64,000 bases of DNA, from assembly GCA_041390105.1 (NCBI GenBank), contig JAWKQO010000002.1, forward strand, positions 310,001 through 374,000, given 5' to 3'. This stretch comes from Gemmatimonadota bacterium (GTDB taxonomy: Bacteria; Gemmatimonadota; Gemmatimonadetes; Longimicrobiales; Gaopeijiaceae). The notes below the pieces were generated by a model. It was not told the DNA's origin. It did no database searches and worked only from the letters and a program-made list of their open reading frames with translations. A program made the translations under genes and the position numbers. This document shows positions 51,950-59,309 of the stretch, piece after piece. The first letter of the stretch is position 1. Each line of letters begins with the position of its first letter.

Positions 51950-52710
51950 CGGATGGCCATTCCCCGGTCGAGAAGTTCGCCCTTGAGTGTGCTCACGGTG
52001 GTGAGCCCGTCGTGCAGGACGCCGGCGAGCAGTACGGCGGAGGCGCCGCCGAGTGTCAGGCCCTCCGCCAGATGAGCGGCGTTGGCGGCCCCGCCCGAGG
52101 CGATGACGGGTACGCGGACGCGGGCGGTCACCGCCTGCAACAACTCGATATCGTATCCGGAGCGGGCGCCGTCCTGGTCGATGGACGTGAGGAGGATCTC
52201 CCCGGCCCCCCGCTCGGCGCAGGCCGCGCACCAGTCCACGGCGTCCAGGGCCGTAGGCCGAGTGCCCCCGTGCGTGAACACCTCCCAGCGCACCGGCCCC
52301 TCCGACGGGACGCGCGCGGCGTCGACGCTCGCGACCACGCACTGCGCGCCGAACGCGTCGGCGGCGGCCGACAGAAGCTCGGGGTCGGTCACGATTGCGC
52401 TGTTGAGGCTGACTTTGTCCGCGCCGGCCCGCAGCAGCCCGCCGATGTCCGCGACCGAGCGTACGCCACCACCCACGGTGAGGGGAACGAAGAGGGTCTC
52501 CGCGGTGCGCGTCACGGTGTCGCGGAACGTTCCGCGTTCTTCCAACGAGGCACTCACGTCCAGGAACACGACCTCGTCGGCTCCGTCGGCCTCGTAGCGG
52601 CGCGCCAGCTCCACCGGATCGCCCACGTCACGCAGCCCCTGGAAGCGCCGGCCCTTCACCACGCGCGCGTCCCGTACATCCAGGCACACGATGAGTCGCG
52701 GTCTCAGCAT
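51946..52710 (-). CDS. hisF: Imidazole glycerol phosphate synthase, cyclase subunit
   Basis: A 254-residue TIM barrel that uses ammonia from HisH to form imidazole glycerol phosphate and AICAR. The first catalytic aspartate is in PRLIVCLDVRDARVVKG, the second in QCVVASVDAAR. Phosphate-binding loops GGGVRSVADIGGLLRAGADK and SGGAANAAHLAEGLTLGGA are intact, as is LTSIDQDGARSGYD. The start at ATG 52710 lies 13 bases after hisB, the only real gap inside the operon. Confidence 0.97.
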   Translation of the reverse strand: MLRPRLIVCLDVRDARVVKGRRFQGLRDVGDPVELARRYEADGADEVVFLDVSASLEERGTFRDTVTRTAETLFVPLTVGGGVRSVADIGGLLRAGADKVSLNSAIVTDPELLSAAADAFGAQCVVASVDAARVPSEGPVRWEVFTHGGTRPTALDAVDWCAACAERGAGEILLTSIDQDGARSGYDIELLQAVTARVRVPVIASGGAANAAHLAEGLTLGGASAVLLAGVLHDGLTTVSTLKGELLDRGMAIR

Positions 52711-52723
52711 GCTCGCCGCCCCC

Positions 52724-53266
52724 TCAAGGCTCGTCCCGCCGGATGTGGACGGCGCCCTTGGTGGAGAAGAGCTGGTCGCCCTCGGCGATCGCTTGCCGCA
52801 GCGCCATGCCGGTGGCTTTGATGGCCGCTTCGACGATGTGGTGGCGGTCGAAGCCGCGAACCACCTGGACATGCAGGGTAGCGTCCATGGCGAAGGCCAG
52901 GCTGCGCAGGAAGTGCTGGTAGAGGCGGGAGGGCAGCTTCCCGCCGTACCAGGCCCGTCCCCCCAGATCGAGGGCCGCGTCGACCCAGGCGTCGTCCATG
53001 GGGATCGCGGCCCATCCGTAGCGGGCGGCCCGGGCGGGCGTGAGGTCTTTGAGCGCGAGTCCCAGTGTGATGGCCACGTCCTCGACGATGTGGTGCTTCA
53101 GATCGCCACGAGCATGCACATCCAGCTCGAGTCCAGCATAGCGCCCGAACGTATCGAGCATGTGACGGAAGAACTCGTCTTCGACATCGATGCGCGAGGC
53201 GCCGTTCCCCACGGCCACGCCCACGCGGATCGTGGTCTCCTTGGTGGAGCGCTCCACGCGCTTCAT
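52724..53266 (-). CDS. hisB: Imidazoleglycerol-phosphate dehydratase
   Basis: A 180-residue dehydratase with both manganese-binding histidine motifs, VHARGDLKHHIVEDVAITLG and RGFDRHHIVEAAIKATG, in the duplicated fold. It has no HAD phosphatase domain, so the histidinol-phosphatase step must be supplied by another gene outside this window. ATG 53266 overlaps the hisA stop as ATGA. Confidence 0.97.
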   Translation of the reverse strand: MKRVERSTKETTIRVGVAVGNGASRIDVEDEFFRHMLDTFGRYAGLELDVHARGDLKHHIVEDVAITLGLALKDLTPARAARYGWAAIPMDDAWVDAALDLGGRAWYGGKLPSRLYQHFLRSLAFAMDATLHVQVVRGFDRHHIVEAAIKATGMALRQAIAEGDQLFSTKGAVHIRRDEP

Positions 53267-53973
53267 CGGCCGAACTCCTCGAGGAGCGCGTCGACGTCGA
53301 TCGCTCCGGTATAGATGGACATCCCCAGCACCAGTCCGTCCGCCCCCGCATCGTGCGCCGCCCGCACGTCGGTCAGGGATCCGATGCCGCCCGCCACCCA
53401 CAGGGAATGGCGGGTGGCCTCCCGGGCCTGGGCCACCCGCTCGGTGTCGAGCCCTTCCAGCCGCCCCTCGCGGGAGACATCGGTCACCAGGACGCCGGCC
53501 AGCGGCAGATCCTGCCACCGCTGCAGCACGTCCTCGAGCGCCTGCCCGCTCTCGCGCGTCCAGCCCTGCACGACCACCGTGCCGTCGCGCACGTCGGCGG
53601 CAGCCACGACCCGACCCGGGTGGGCGCCGGCGAGCGTCTCCAGCCAGGTGGGATCGCTCAGCGCACGCGTGCCCACGATGATGCGGGCCGCACCTGCGCG
53701 TAGCAGCGCACCGGCGCGGCGATCGTCACGCACGCCGCCTCCGACCTGCACGTCGTCGCAGAGCGGGAGCAGCGAGTCGACCACGGCATTGTTGTCGCCC
53801 TCGGCGAACGCAGCATCGAGATCCACGACGTGCAGATGACGGAACCCTCTGCCGATCCAGGAGCGGGCGGCTTCGAGGGGGGACGGTAGCGAGATCCGCT
53901 GTACGTCGGGATCTCCCCCGACCAACTGCACACAACGTCCTTTGCGGATGTCGACGGCGGCAGCGACGATCAA
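53263..53973 (-). CDS. hisA: ProFAR isomerase (HisA)
   Basis: A 236-residue TIM barrel that isomerises ProFAR to PRFAR. The catalytic aspartates are in IVAAAVDIRKGRCVQLVGG and VVAAADVRDGTV, and the phosphate loops are QVGGGVRDDRRAGALLRAGA and VAGGIGSLTDVRAAHDAGAD. The start is TTG 53973, supported by GGAGG five bases upstream and a TTGA overlap with the hisH stop. Confidence 0.96.
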   Translation of the reverse strand: MIVAAAVDIRKGRCVQLVGGDPDVQRISLPSPLEAARSWIGRGFRHLHVVDLDAAFAEGDNNAVVDSLLPLCDDVQVGGGVRDDRRAGALLRAGAARIIVGTRALSDPTWLETLAGAHPGRVVAAADVRDGTVVVQGWTRESGQALEDVLQRWQDLPLAGVLVTDVSREGRLEGLDTERVAQAREATRHSLWVAGGIGSLTDVRAAHDAGADGLVLGMSIYTGAIDVDALLEEFGR

Positions 53974-54563
53974 CGTGCCTCCTCCAGAAAGCGCTCAATC
54001 AGCGCGAGCCCCGAGCGGGAGCTCTTCTCCGGGTGAAACTGCACCCCCCAGGTGCGCGCGTGTCGAACGGCCGCGGCGAAGCGATCGCCTTCGTACTCGC
54101 TCCAGGCCACGACGCAACGGGGGTCTTCTGGTTCGCACACATACGAATTCGCGTAGTAGGCGACCAGGGGCGAGGGGTCGGGGAAGAGCGGGTCCGGATC
54201 GGCGCGCACGTCGTTCCAGCCCATCTGGGGCACGATCTCGGCGCGCAGTCGCCGCACCGTACCCGGGATCAATCCGAGGCCGTGCCCGGCGCCTTCCTCG
54301 CTGGCATCGAACAGGAGTTGCATGCCCAGGCAGATCCCGAGGCAGGGGAAGCCCGCGGACAGGGCGGCGCGCACCGGGGTCACGTCGGCCGGCAAGCTCC
54401 GCACTGCGGACTGGAAGGAGCCGACGCCCGGAAGCACCAGGGCGTCGGCGTGCAACGCCTGGCCCCAGTCGCGGGTGATCTCGACCGCGGCTCCATGACG
54501 CACGATCGCCTTCTGCAGCGAGTGCAGGTTCCCGGCCCCGTAGTCCAGGAGCGCGATCCTCAT
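53970..54563 (-). CDS. hisH: Imidazole glycerol phosphate synthase, glutaminase subunit
   Basis: A 197-residue class I glutaminase that feeds ammonia to HisF. The nucleophilic cysteine is in CLGICLGMQLLFDASEEG, the catalytic His-x-Glu is in GVQFHPEKSSRSG, and the oxyanion region is VLPGVGSFQSAVRSL. ATG 54563 overlaps the hisC stop as ATGA. Confidence 0.97.
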   Translation of the reverse strand: MRIALLDYGAGNLHSLQKAIVRHGAAVEITRDWGQALHADALVLPGVGSFQSAVRSLPADVTPVRAALSAGFPCLGICLGMQLLFDASEEGAGHGLGLIPGTVRRLRAEIVPQMGWNDVRADPDPLFPDPSPLVAYYANSYVCEPEDPRCVVAWSEYEGDRFAAAVRHARTWGVQFHPEKSSRSGLALIERFLEEAR

Positions 54564-55618
54564 GGTGCCTCTCCCAGCTCGGCCAGCAATCGCTCCATCC
54601 AGGGCCAGGGACCGACGGTCAAACGCATCCAGCGGCTCCCGTCCGGGAAGCGTACGGCTCGCACCCCGATTCGGCCCCGAGCCAGGCGGTCCGCCACTTC
54701 GGACCACAGTGGCTCGGCGACCGGGATCAGCACGAAGTTGGCCTCGGAGGGGAGCGGTGCCCAACCGCGGCTGCGCAGCTCGGCGTCGAGGCGCGCTCGG
54801 TTGAGCAGGGTCTCGTGGATGATCTCGTCCAGCCACGACGACCCATCCGCCAGGGCCGCAGCGGCCGCGGCCTCCGCGGACCGGCCTACCTTGAAAGGCC
54901 CGCGGGCCTTGTTGAGCTCGAGAAGCACGGCAGGCGCGGCCACGCCGAAGCCCACGCGCAGGCCCGCGAGTCCGTACGCCTTCGACATGGTGCGCAGCAC
55001 CAGGAGTCGGCCGTGCCCGGGTGCGCGCTCCAACCAACTCTGGTCCGTGAAATGCGCGTAGGCCTCATCGATGAGTACGATCGGAGCCTCCGCCAGGGTG
55101 GCCACGCGGTCGAGCAAGGCGTCGACCCAGGGCGCGGGCAGACCCGTTCCCGTGGGGTTGTTGGGTGTGCACAGGTAGACGAGGGCAGGCGCTCCCTCGA
55201 GCACTGCCTCGGGAGCGGGGAGGGCGCCCCCGCCCGCGTAGTCCACGAGGTACGGCCGACGCTCCAGGCTGTTGGTGAGGGCCGCGTGCTCGACCATGCT
55301 GAACGTGGGAGCCAGGTAGGCGAGGGCCTCCCCTGGAGCGGCCAGACCGCGAAACGCCGCGTCGATGAGATCGTCGGAGCCACAGCCGGTCGTCACGCAG
55401 TCCATGGGCACGCCGAACCGGGCAGCGACGGCTGCGCGCACCGCGTCGCCATACGCGGTGGGATAGCGCGCCACGGAAGCGGCGCTCTCCGCGAGCGCCT
55501 GCAGCGCAGCCGGATGGGGACCCCAGAGGTTCGTGTTGTCCGAAAGGTCGAGATCGACCGGTGTCGGATCCTGCGCGTAGGGCGCCAGGTCGCGGAGGTC
55601 GCTTCGGGGGAAGCTCAT
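54560..55618 (-). CDS. hisC: Histidinol-phosphate aminotransferase
   Basis: A 352-residue PLP-dependent fold type I aminotransferase. The PLP lysine lies in RTMSKAYGLAGLRVGFGVA. The substrate and cofactor loops include LSDNTNLWGPHPAALQALAE, TTGCGSDDLIDAAFRGL, LCTPNNPTGTGLPAPWVD and LIDEAYAHFTDQS. ATG 55618 overlaps the hisD stop as ATGA. Length is normal. Confidence 0.95.
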   Translation of the reverse strand: MSFPRSDLRDLAPYAQDPTPVDLDLSDNTNLWGPHPAALQALAESAASVARYPTAYGDAVRAAVAARFGVPMDCVTTGCGSDDLIDAAFRGLAAPGEALAYLAPTFSMVEHAALTNSLERRPYLVDYAGGGALPAPEAVLEGAPALVYLCTPNNPTGTGLPAPWVDALLDRVATLAEAPIVLIDEAYAHFTDQSWLERAPGHGRLLVLRTMSKAYGLAGLRVGFGVAAPAVLLELNKARGPFKVGRSAEAAAAAALADGSSWLDEIIHETLLNRARLDAELRSRGWAPLPSEANFVLIPVAEPLWSEVADRLARGRIGVRAVRFPDGSRWMRLTVGPWPWMERLLAELGEAP

Positions 55619-56910
55619 GAGTGGCCCCCTGCCGCCCAGGCCGCGGTCGCGTGCGCGGGGAGGCCTTCCAGCTCTGCCAGCCGGCGCACGTCGGCGGCCA
55701 GCGCCGCGGCCCCGACGGGGTCGATCCTCTGCACCGTGAACGAGCGCATGAAGTGGTCGGTGGCGAGTCCCGAGAACGAGCGGGCCCGGCCCGCGGTCGG
55801 CAACACGTGGTTGGCGCCCGTCATGTAGTCGCCGAAGGCCACCGAGCTGGTGGCCCCTACGAAGACGGTACCCGCGGTGCGCAACCGGTCGATGGCCGGG
55901 CCAGGCTCGTCCACGAGCAGCAGCAGGTGCTCCGGCGCGTAGGCGTTCGCGAACAGGAGAGCCTGCTCCGGATCCGTGGCCAGGAGCAGCGCGCCGTTCG
56001 CCGCCAGCGCCGCCTCCGCTACGTCGCGCCGGTCTGCGGCCGCGACCCGCGCCTCCAGGCGGGCCCGGGTGCTGGAGAGCAGCTCCGCCGCGGGCGTCAC
56101 CAGGACCACGGCCGCATCGGGATCGTGCTCGGCCTGGGCGACCAACTCGCGAGCGATCACGTCGGGATCGGCACCCGCGTCGGCCAGCACCAGGAGCTCC
56201 GACGGCCCGGCCGGAGAGTCGATGCGCACCCACCCGGCGACCTGCTGCTTGGCTTCGTTCACCCAACGGTTGCCGGGGCCAACGATCACGTCCACCTGGG
56301 GGACGCTCTCGGTTCCGTAGGCCAGCGCGGCGATGGCACCGGCGCCGCCGAGGGCGAACAGCCGATCCGCTCCACCGAGCCAGGCCGCTGCGAGCACCCC
56401 GTCGCTCACCCGGCCGTCCGGCGACGGAGGTGAGCACACGATCACCTGGTCCACCCCTGCGGCCCGGGCCGCCACCACGCCCATGAGCACGCTGCTCGGA
56501 TACGCGGCCCGCCCTCCGGGCGCGTAGACGCCGGCGCGCCCCACGGGAACCCAGCGCCGCTCCAGGGAGACGCCGGGTTCGCTGATGTGTCGGGTCGGCT
56601 CCGGCAGGAGCGCCTTGTGGAAGCGTTCGATGTTGACGGCGGCACGCTCGAGCGCGGCGCGCTCCGGTGCGGCCAAACGCTGCGCGGCCCGCTGCCATTC
56701 GTCGCGGGGCACGGCCAAGGTGTCGAGATGTGCGCCGTCCAGTCGGCGGGCGAGATCGAAGAGCGCGGCGTCGCCTTCCCGACGAACGCGCTCCAGCAGG
56801 CTGCGCACCGTGTCCTGGACGTCTTCCTGGTCCGGCAGCGCCCGGGTGAACAGATGGGCCTGCTCTGCCTCGCTCAGTCCGGCGATGGGTCCTGCGATCG
56901 CGACCTTCAC
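55615..56910 (-). CDS. hisD: Histidinol dehydrogenase
   Basis: A 431-residue zinc enzyme oxidising histidinol to histidine. Conserved segments are WVPVGRAGVYAPGGRAAYPS, IVGPGNRWVNEAKQQVAGWV, IDSPAGPSELLVLADAGADP, QAEHDPDAAVVLVTP and the catalytic NAYAPEHLLLLV. The start is GTG 56910, whose GTGA overlaps the hisG stop; open reading continues upstream without homology. Confidence 0.97.
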   Translation of the reverse strand: MKVAIAGPIAGLSEAEQAHLFTRALPDQEDVQDTVRSLLERVRREGDAALFDLARRLDGAHLDTLAVPRDEWQRAAQRLAAPERAALERAAVNIERFHKALLPEPTRHISEPGVSLERRWVPVGRAGVYAPGGRAAYPSSVLMGVVAARAAGVDQVIVCSPPSPDGRVSDGVLAAAWLGGADRLFALGGAGAIAALAYGTESVPQVDVIVGPGNRWVNEAKQQVAGWVRIDSPAGPSELLVLADAGADPDVIARELVAQAEHDPDAAVVLVTPAAELLSSTRARLEARVAAADRRDVAEAALAANGALLLATDPEQALLFANAYAPEHLLLLVDEPGPAIDRLRTAGTVFVGATSSVAFGDYMTGANHVLPTAGRARSFSGLATDHFMRSFTVQRIDPVGAAALAADVRRLAELEGLPAHATAAWAAGGHS

Positions 56911-57776
56911 GGCATCAGCCTCTCGATCCGGGTGACCAGGATTCCTTCGGCACCCAGCGCCTTCAGGCGAGCGATCGTCTCGAAGACGTCGTCGGCATCG
57001 ACGACCGCGTGGGCGGCCACCCACGACCCCCGATCGAGCACGTCCACCACCGTGGGTCCGGAGATGCCGGGCAGGAGCGCTCGCACCTGCTCCAGACGCG
57101 ACCGCGGCACGTTCGCCATGAGGTAGCGCTTCTTCTCCGCGCGCAGCACCGACTCCAATGCGGCGACCAGGGTGTCGATGGAGGAGCGTGTGGCGAGCCC
57201 CTCGGCTGCGGCACGGTTCGCGACCAGGCGCGCCGTCGACTCCAGGATCGTCCCGATCTCACGCAGCCCGTTGACGCGCAGTGTGGAGCCCGTGGACGTG
57301 AGGTCCACGATCACGTCGGCCACACCCAGGTGAGGCGCGATCTCGGCGGCGCCGCTCACCGGCGCGATCTCCACCGACACGCCGATCGAGTGGAAGAAGC
57401 TGCGGGCCAGGCGCGGAAATGACGTGGCCACGCGGGTCCCCGGCGGTAGGGCCGCCGGAGCGTCGGCAGTCGCGTCGTCCTTGACCGCCACCACGAGGCG
57501 ACAGCGACCGAAGCCCAGGTCGAGCAGCTCCGTGATCTCGCGCCCGGACTCTTCGATCAGGTCCGCACCGGTGATCCCGAGCTCGGCGGCACCGTCCGCG
57601 ACGAACTCCGGAATGTCCTGCGCGCGAACGAAAATGGCCTGATACCCTTTTCCCAGGCCGGCGACCAGGGCGCGCTCGGCGCGAAAGCTGGGCGGCAGGC
57701 CCGCCTGTTCGAAGAGGGCCAGGGCGCGCTCGGCCAGGCGTCCCTTGTTGGGCAGTGCGATCCGCAACGTCTGCAT
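56907..57776 (-). CDS. hisG: ATP phosphoribosyltransferase, long form (HisG)
   Basis: A 289-residue enzyme for the first, committed step of histidine synthesis. It has LRIALPNKGRLAERALALFE at the start, GITGADLIEESGREITELLD and the PRPP loop VIVDLTSTGSTLRVNGLREI. The C-terminal roughly 75 residues (KRYLMANVPRSRLEQVRALL) form the ACT-like regulatory domain of long-form HisG, so no HisZ subunit is needed and feedback inhibition by histidine is expected. It is the first structural gene of the operon, preceded by the attenuator. Confidence 0.97.
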   Translation of the reverse strand: MQTLRIALPNKGRLAERALALFEQAGLPPSFRAERALVAGLGKGYQAIFVRAQDIPEFVADGAAELGITGADLIEESGREITELLDLGFGRCRLVVAVKDDATADAPAALPPGTRVATSFPRLARSFFHSIGVSVEIAPVSGAAEIAPHLGVADVIVDLTSTGSTLRVNGLREIGTILESTARLVANRAAAEGLATRSSIDTLVAALESVLRAEKKRYLMANVPRSRLEQVRALLPGISGPTVVDVLDRGSWVAAHAVVDADDVFETIARLKALGAEGILVTRIERLMP

Positions 57777-57802
57777 GCGTGTCTTGGGTTGTGGGCGTCG
57801 GG

Positions 57803-57841
57803 TACAAAAAGAACGAGGCCCGTCCTTCGGGACGGGCCTCG
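57803..57841 (-). terminator. Attenuator terminator of the histidine operon
   Basis: Read on the minus strand, CGAGGCCCGTCC pairs perfectly over 12 bp with GGACGGGCCTCG (57841-57830 and 57825-57814) around a CGAA loop and is followed by TTCTTTTTGT. It lies between the histidine-rich leader and hisG. Its 5' arm can instead pair with the leader segment at 57892-57902 (11 pairs, one bulge). That pairing nests with a second one (57877-57889 with 57843-57854) to form a long antiterminator. Confidence 0.92.
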
Positions 57842-57867
57842 TGGTCGTCAGGTGAGCGGTCCGCGAG

Positions 57868-57954
57868 CTAGCGGCGCACCTCCACGACCCTCGAACCCGC
57901 CCGGGTCCAGGGATGGCCGTGGTGATGATGGTGCTGTCGCTGCGCGAGGCTCAT
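57868..57954 (-). CDS. hisL: Histidine operon leader peptide (HisL)
   Basis: A 28-codon reading frame, ATG 57954 to TAG 57868, encoding a peptide that begins MSLAQRQ. Five consecutive histidines, a glycine and a sixth histidine then follow, before PWTRAGSRVVEVRR. Such a histidine run 26 bases before an attenuator hairpin and upstream of hisG identifies a his leader. When charged tRNA-His is scarce the ribosome should stall on codons 8-14 and leave 57902-57877 free to form the antiterminator. When it reaches the stop codon it covers that region and lets the terminator form. No Shine-Dalgarno sequence precedes the ATG. Confidence 0.93.
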   Translation of the reverse strand: MSLAQRQHHHHHGHPWTRAGSRVVEVRR

Positions 57955-57961
57955 GTAGGAA

Positions 57962-57990
57962 CGGTTAGCCGTTCCCGCTGGACGGGTCAA
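57962..57990 (-). promoter_or_regulatory. Candidate promoter of the histidine operon
   Basis: On the minus strand TTGACC (57990-57985) and TAACCG (57967-57962) are separated by 17 bases. Transcription would begin within a few bases of the leader ATG at 57954. An inverted repeat GGAACGG-CTAA-CCGTTCC (57975-57958) overlaps the -10 box and could be a protein-binding site. The -35 match is good, the -10 weak. Confidence 0.5.
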
Positions 57991-58059
57991 GACGCGCGCG
58001 AAGCGGAAACCGTCGCCCCGGGCTTGCCCCTCACGCTGCGGAAGGGACTACACTCGAAG

Positions 58060-58122
58060 GGGGCCGCGAGTCGATGGAACGGGGCCGCGAGTCGATGGCC
58101 TGGGGCCGCGAGTCGATGGCCG
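58060..58122 (+). repeat. Three tandem copies of a 21-bp repeat
   Basis: The unit GGGGCCGCGAGTCGATGG plus three variable bases occurs at 58060-58080, 58081-58101 and 58102-58122 with an identical 18-base core. It lies 26 bases before the esterase gene, in its leader or promoter, and opposite the histidine promoter region. The role is unknown; such arrays can vary in copy number between strains. Confidence 0.9.
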
Positions 58123-58147
58123 GGGAACAACCGAAGAGGAGTGGATC

Positions 58148-59026
58148 ATGGCTGGTGTGGAGCGAGTCGAACGCCGGGGCGAGGTGACCCTGAGGGGGAC
58201 GGACGCCTGGCGCTTCGCGTCCGAATGCGCCGGGGTCGACTTCGAGATCCGGGTGGCTGAGCCCACGCCCGGCCCCATGTCGCCGCCCGCGGACCGCCAC
58301 GGGGTGCTGTACGTCCTGGACGGAGACCTGTTCTTCGGGACGGCCACCGAGATGACCCGCCTGCAGAGCATGTTGTTCGGAGAGCTTCCTCCCCTGCGCG
58401 TCGTGGGCATCGGATACGGCACCAACGACCCGCGCATCCAAGGGGAGACCCGGAACCGGGATTTCACACCGACGGCCGACGCCCGCTTCGAAGCCATGGG
58501 GCGGCAGATGAGGCCGGACTGGGAGCCGCTGCTGCCGGAGGGGCAACGCATGGGCGGCGCCGATCGCTTCCTGGACTTCCTGGAAAAGGAGTTGAAGCCG
58601 TTCATCGAGGGCACCTACCCGGTGGACGGTCAGGACAGCACGCTGTTCGGCTCATCCATGGGGGGGCTGTGCGCTACCTGGGCTCTGCTGACGCGCCCGC
58701 AGGCGTTCCGGCGCTATGTGATCGCGAGTCCGGCTCTGTGGTGGGACGACGGCGTGGTGTTCCGCGCCGAGGAAGCGCGGGCCGAGCGCGGCGGAGACCT
58801 CGAGGCGCGGGCCTACTTCGGCGTGGGATCGCTCGAAGAGGGGGCCGGGATCCCGGGGCTCGACGCCTGGAAGATGATCAGCAACCCTCGACGCCTGGTC
58901 GCGCTCCTCGAGTCCCGCGCCTATCCATCCCTCGTTGGGACGTTCCAGGTCCTGGACGGCGAGTCCCACACGTCGGTGGTCCCAGTAGCGCTGACGCGCG
59001 GGCTCCGCCACCTCTACCGCCGCTAG
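58148..59026 (+). CDS. Alpha/beta hydrolase, BesA/IroE-like putative esterase
   Basis: A 292-residue hydrolase of the putative-esterase family (siderophore esterase/YbbA-like). The nucleophile is in LFGSSMGGLCATWALL near residue 173. An oxyanion-side VLYVLDGDLFFGTATE and GIGYGTNDPRIQGETRNRDF are typical, and the catalytic His is in GESHTSVVPVALTRGL. No signal peptide is seen, so it is cytoplasmic. GAGGAG lies seven bases before the ATG. It is divergent from the histidine operon and has no siderophore genes nearby, so the substrate is open. Confidence 0.85.
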   Translation: MAGVERVERRGEVTLRGTDAWRFASECAGVDFEIRVAEPTPGPMSPPADRHGVLYVLDGDLFFGTATEMTRLQSMLFGELPPLRVVGIGYGTNDPRIQGETRNRDFTPTADARFEAMGRQMRPDWEPLLPEGQRMGGADRFLDFLEKELKPFIEGTYPVDGQDSTLFGSSMGGLCATWALLTRPQAFRRYVIASPALWWDDGVVFRAEEARAERGGDLEARAYFGVGSLEEGAGIPGLDAWKMISNPRRLVALLESRAYPSLVGTFQVLDGESHTSVVPVALTRGLRHLYRR

Positions 59027-59309
59027 CAGGTCGCTGAGGCACAGGGCCACTGCGGGCGTAGGGTCGCGGCGACACCGGTGTGGGATGGGCGCGGCGCTCG
59101 GGTCAGGGAGCGGGATGGCCGGTCCCGGCGCGGACGGCGCGGAGAGGTCCCCTAAGTACAATCACATCAATATCTTGAATGGCTTCGCTCCGCCCGGCCT
59201 TTGCCGGGTCCCTTGCAGAGTCCGCGATATTGCAGTGCATGGATGACCGATTCCGGGCCCCGACGTCGCATTGGTGGGTCCAGGCTGCCCATCACTCCCA
59301 GCAGGTACG

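Noticed and set aside
57913..58260. A 115-codon plus-strand frame across the histidine leader and 21-bp repeats
   Set aside because: It exists because the repeat length is divisible by three and because it is antisense to the histidine-rich leader; it overlaps the real esterase start.
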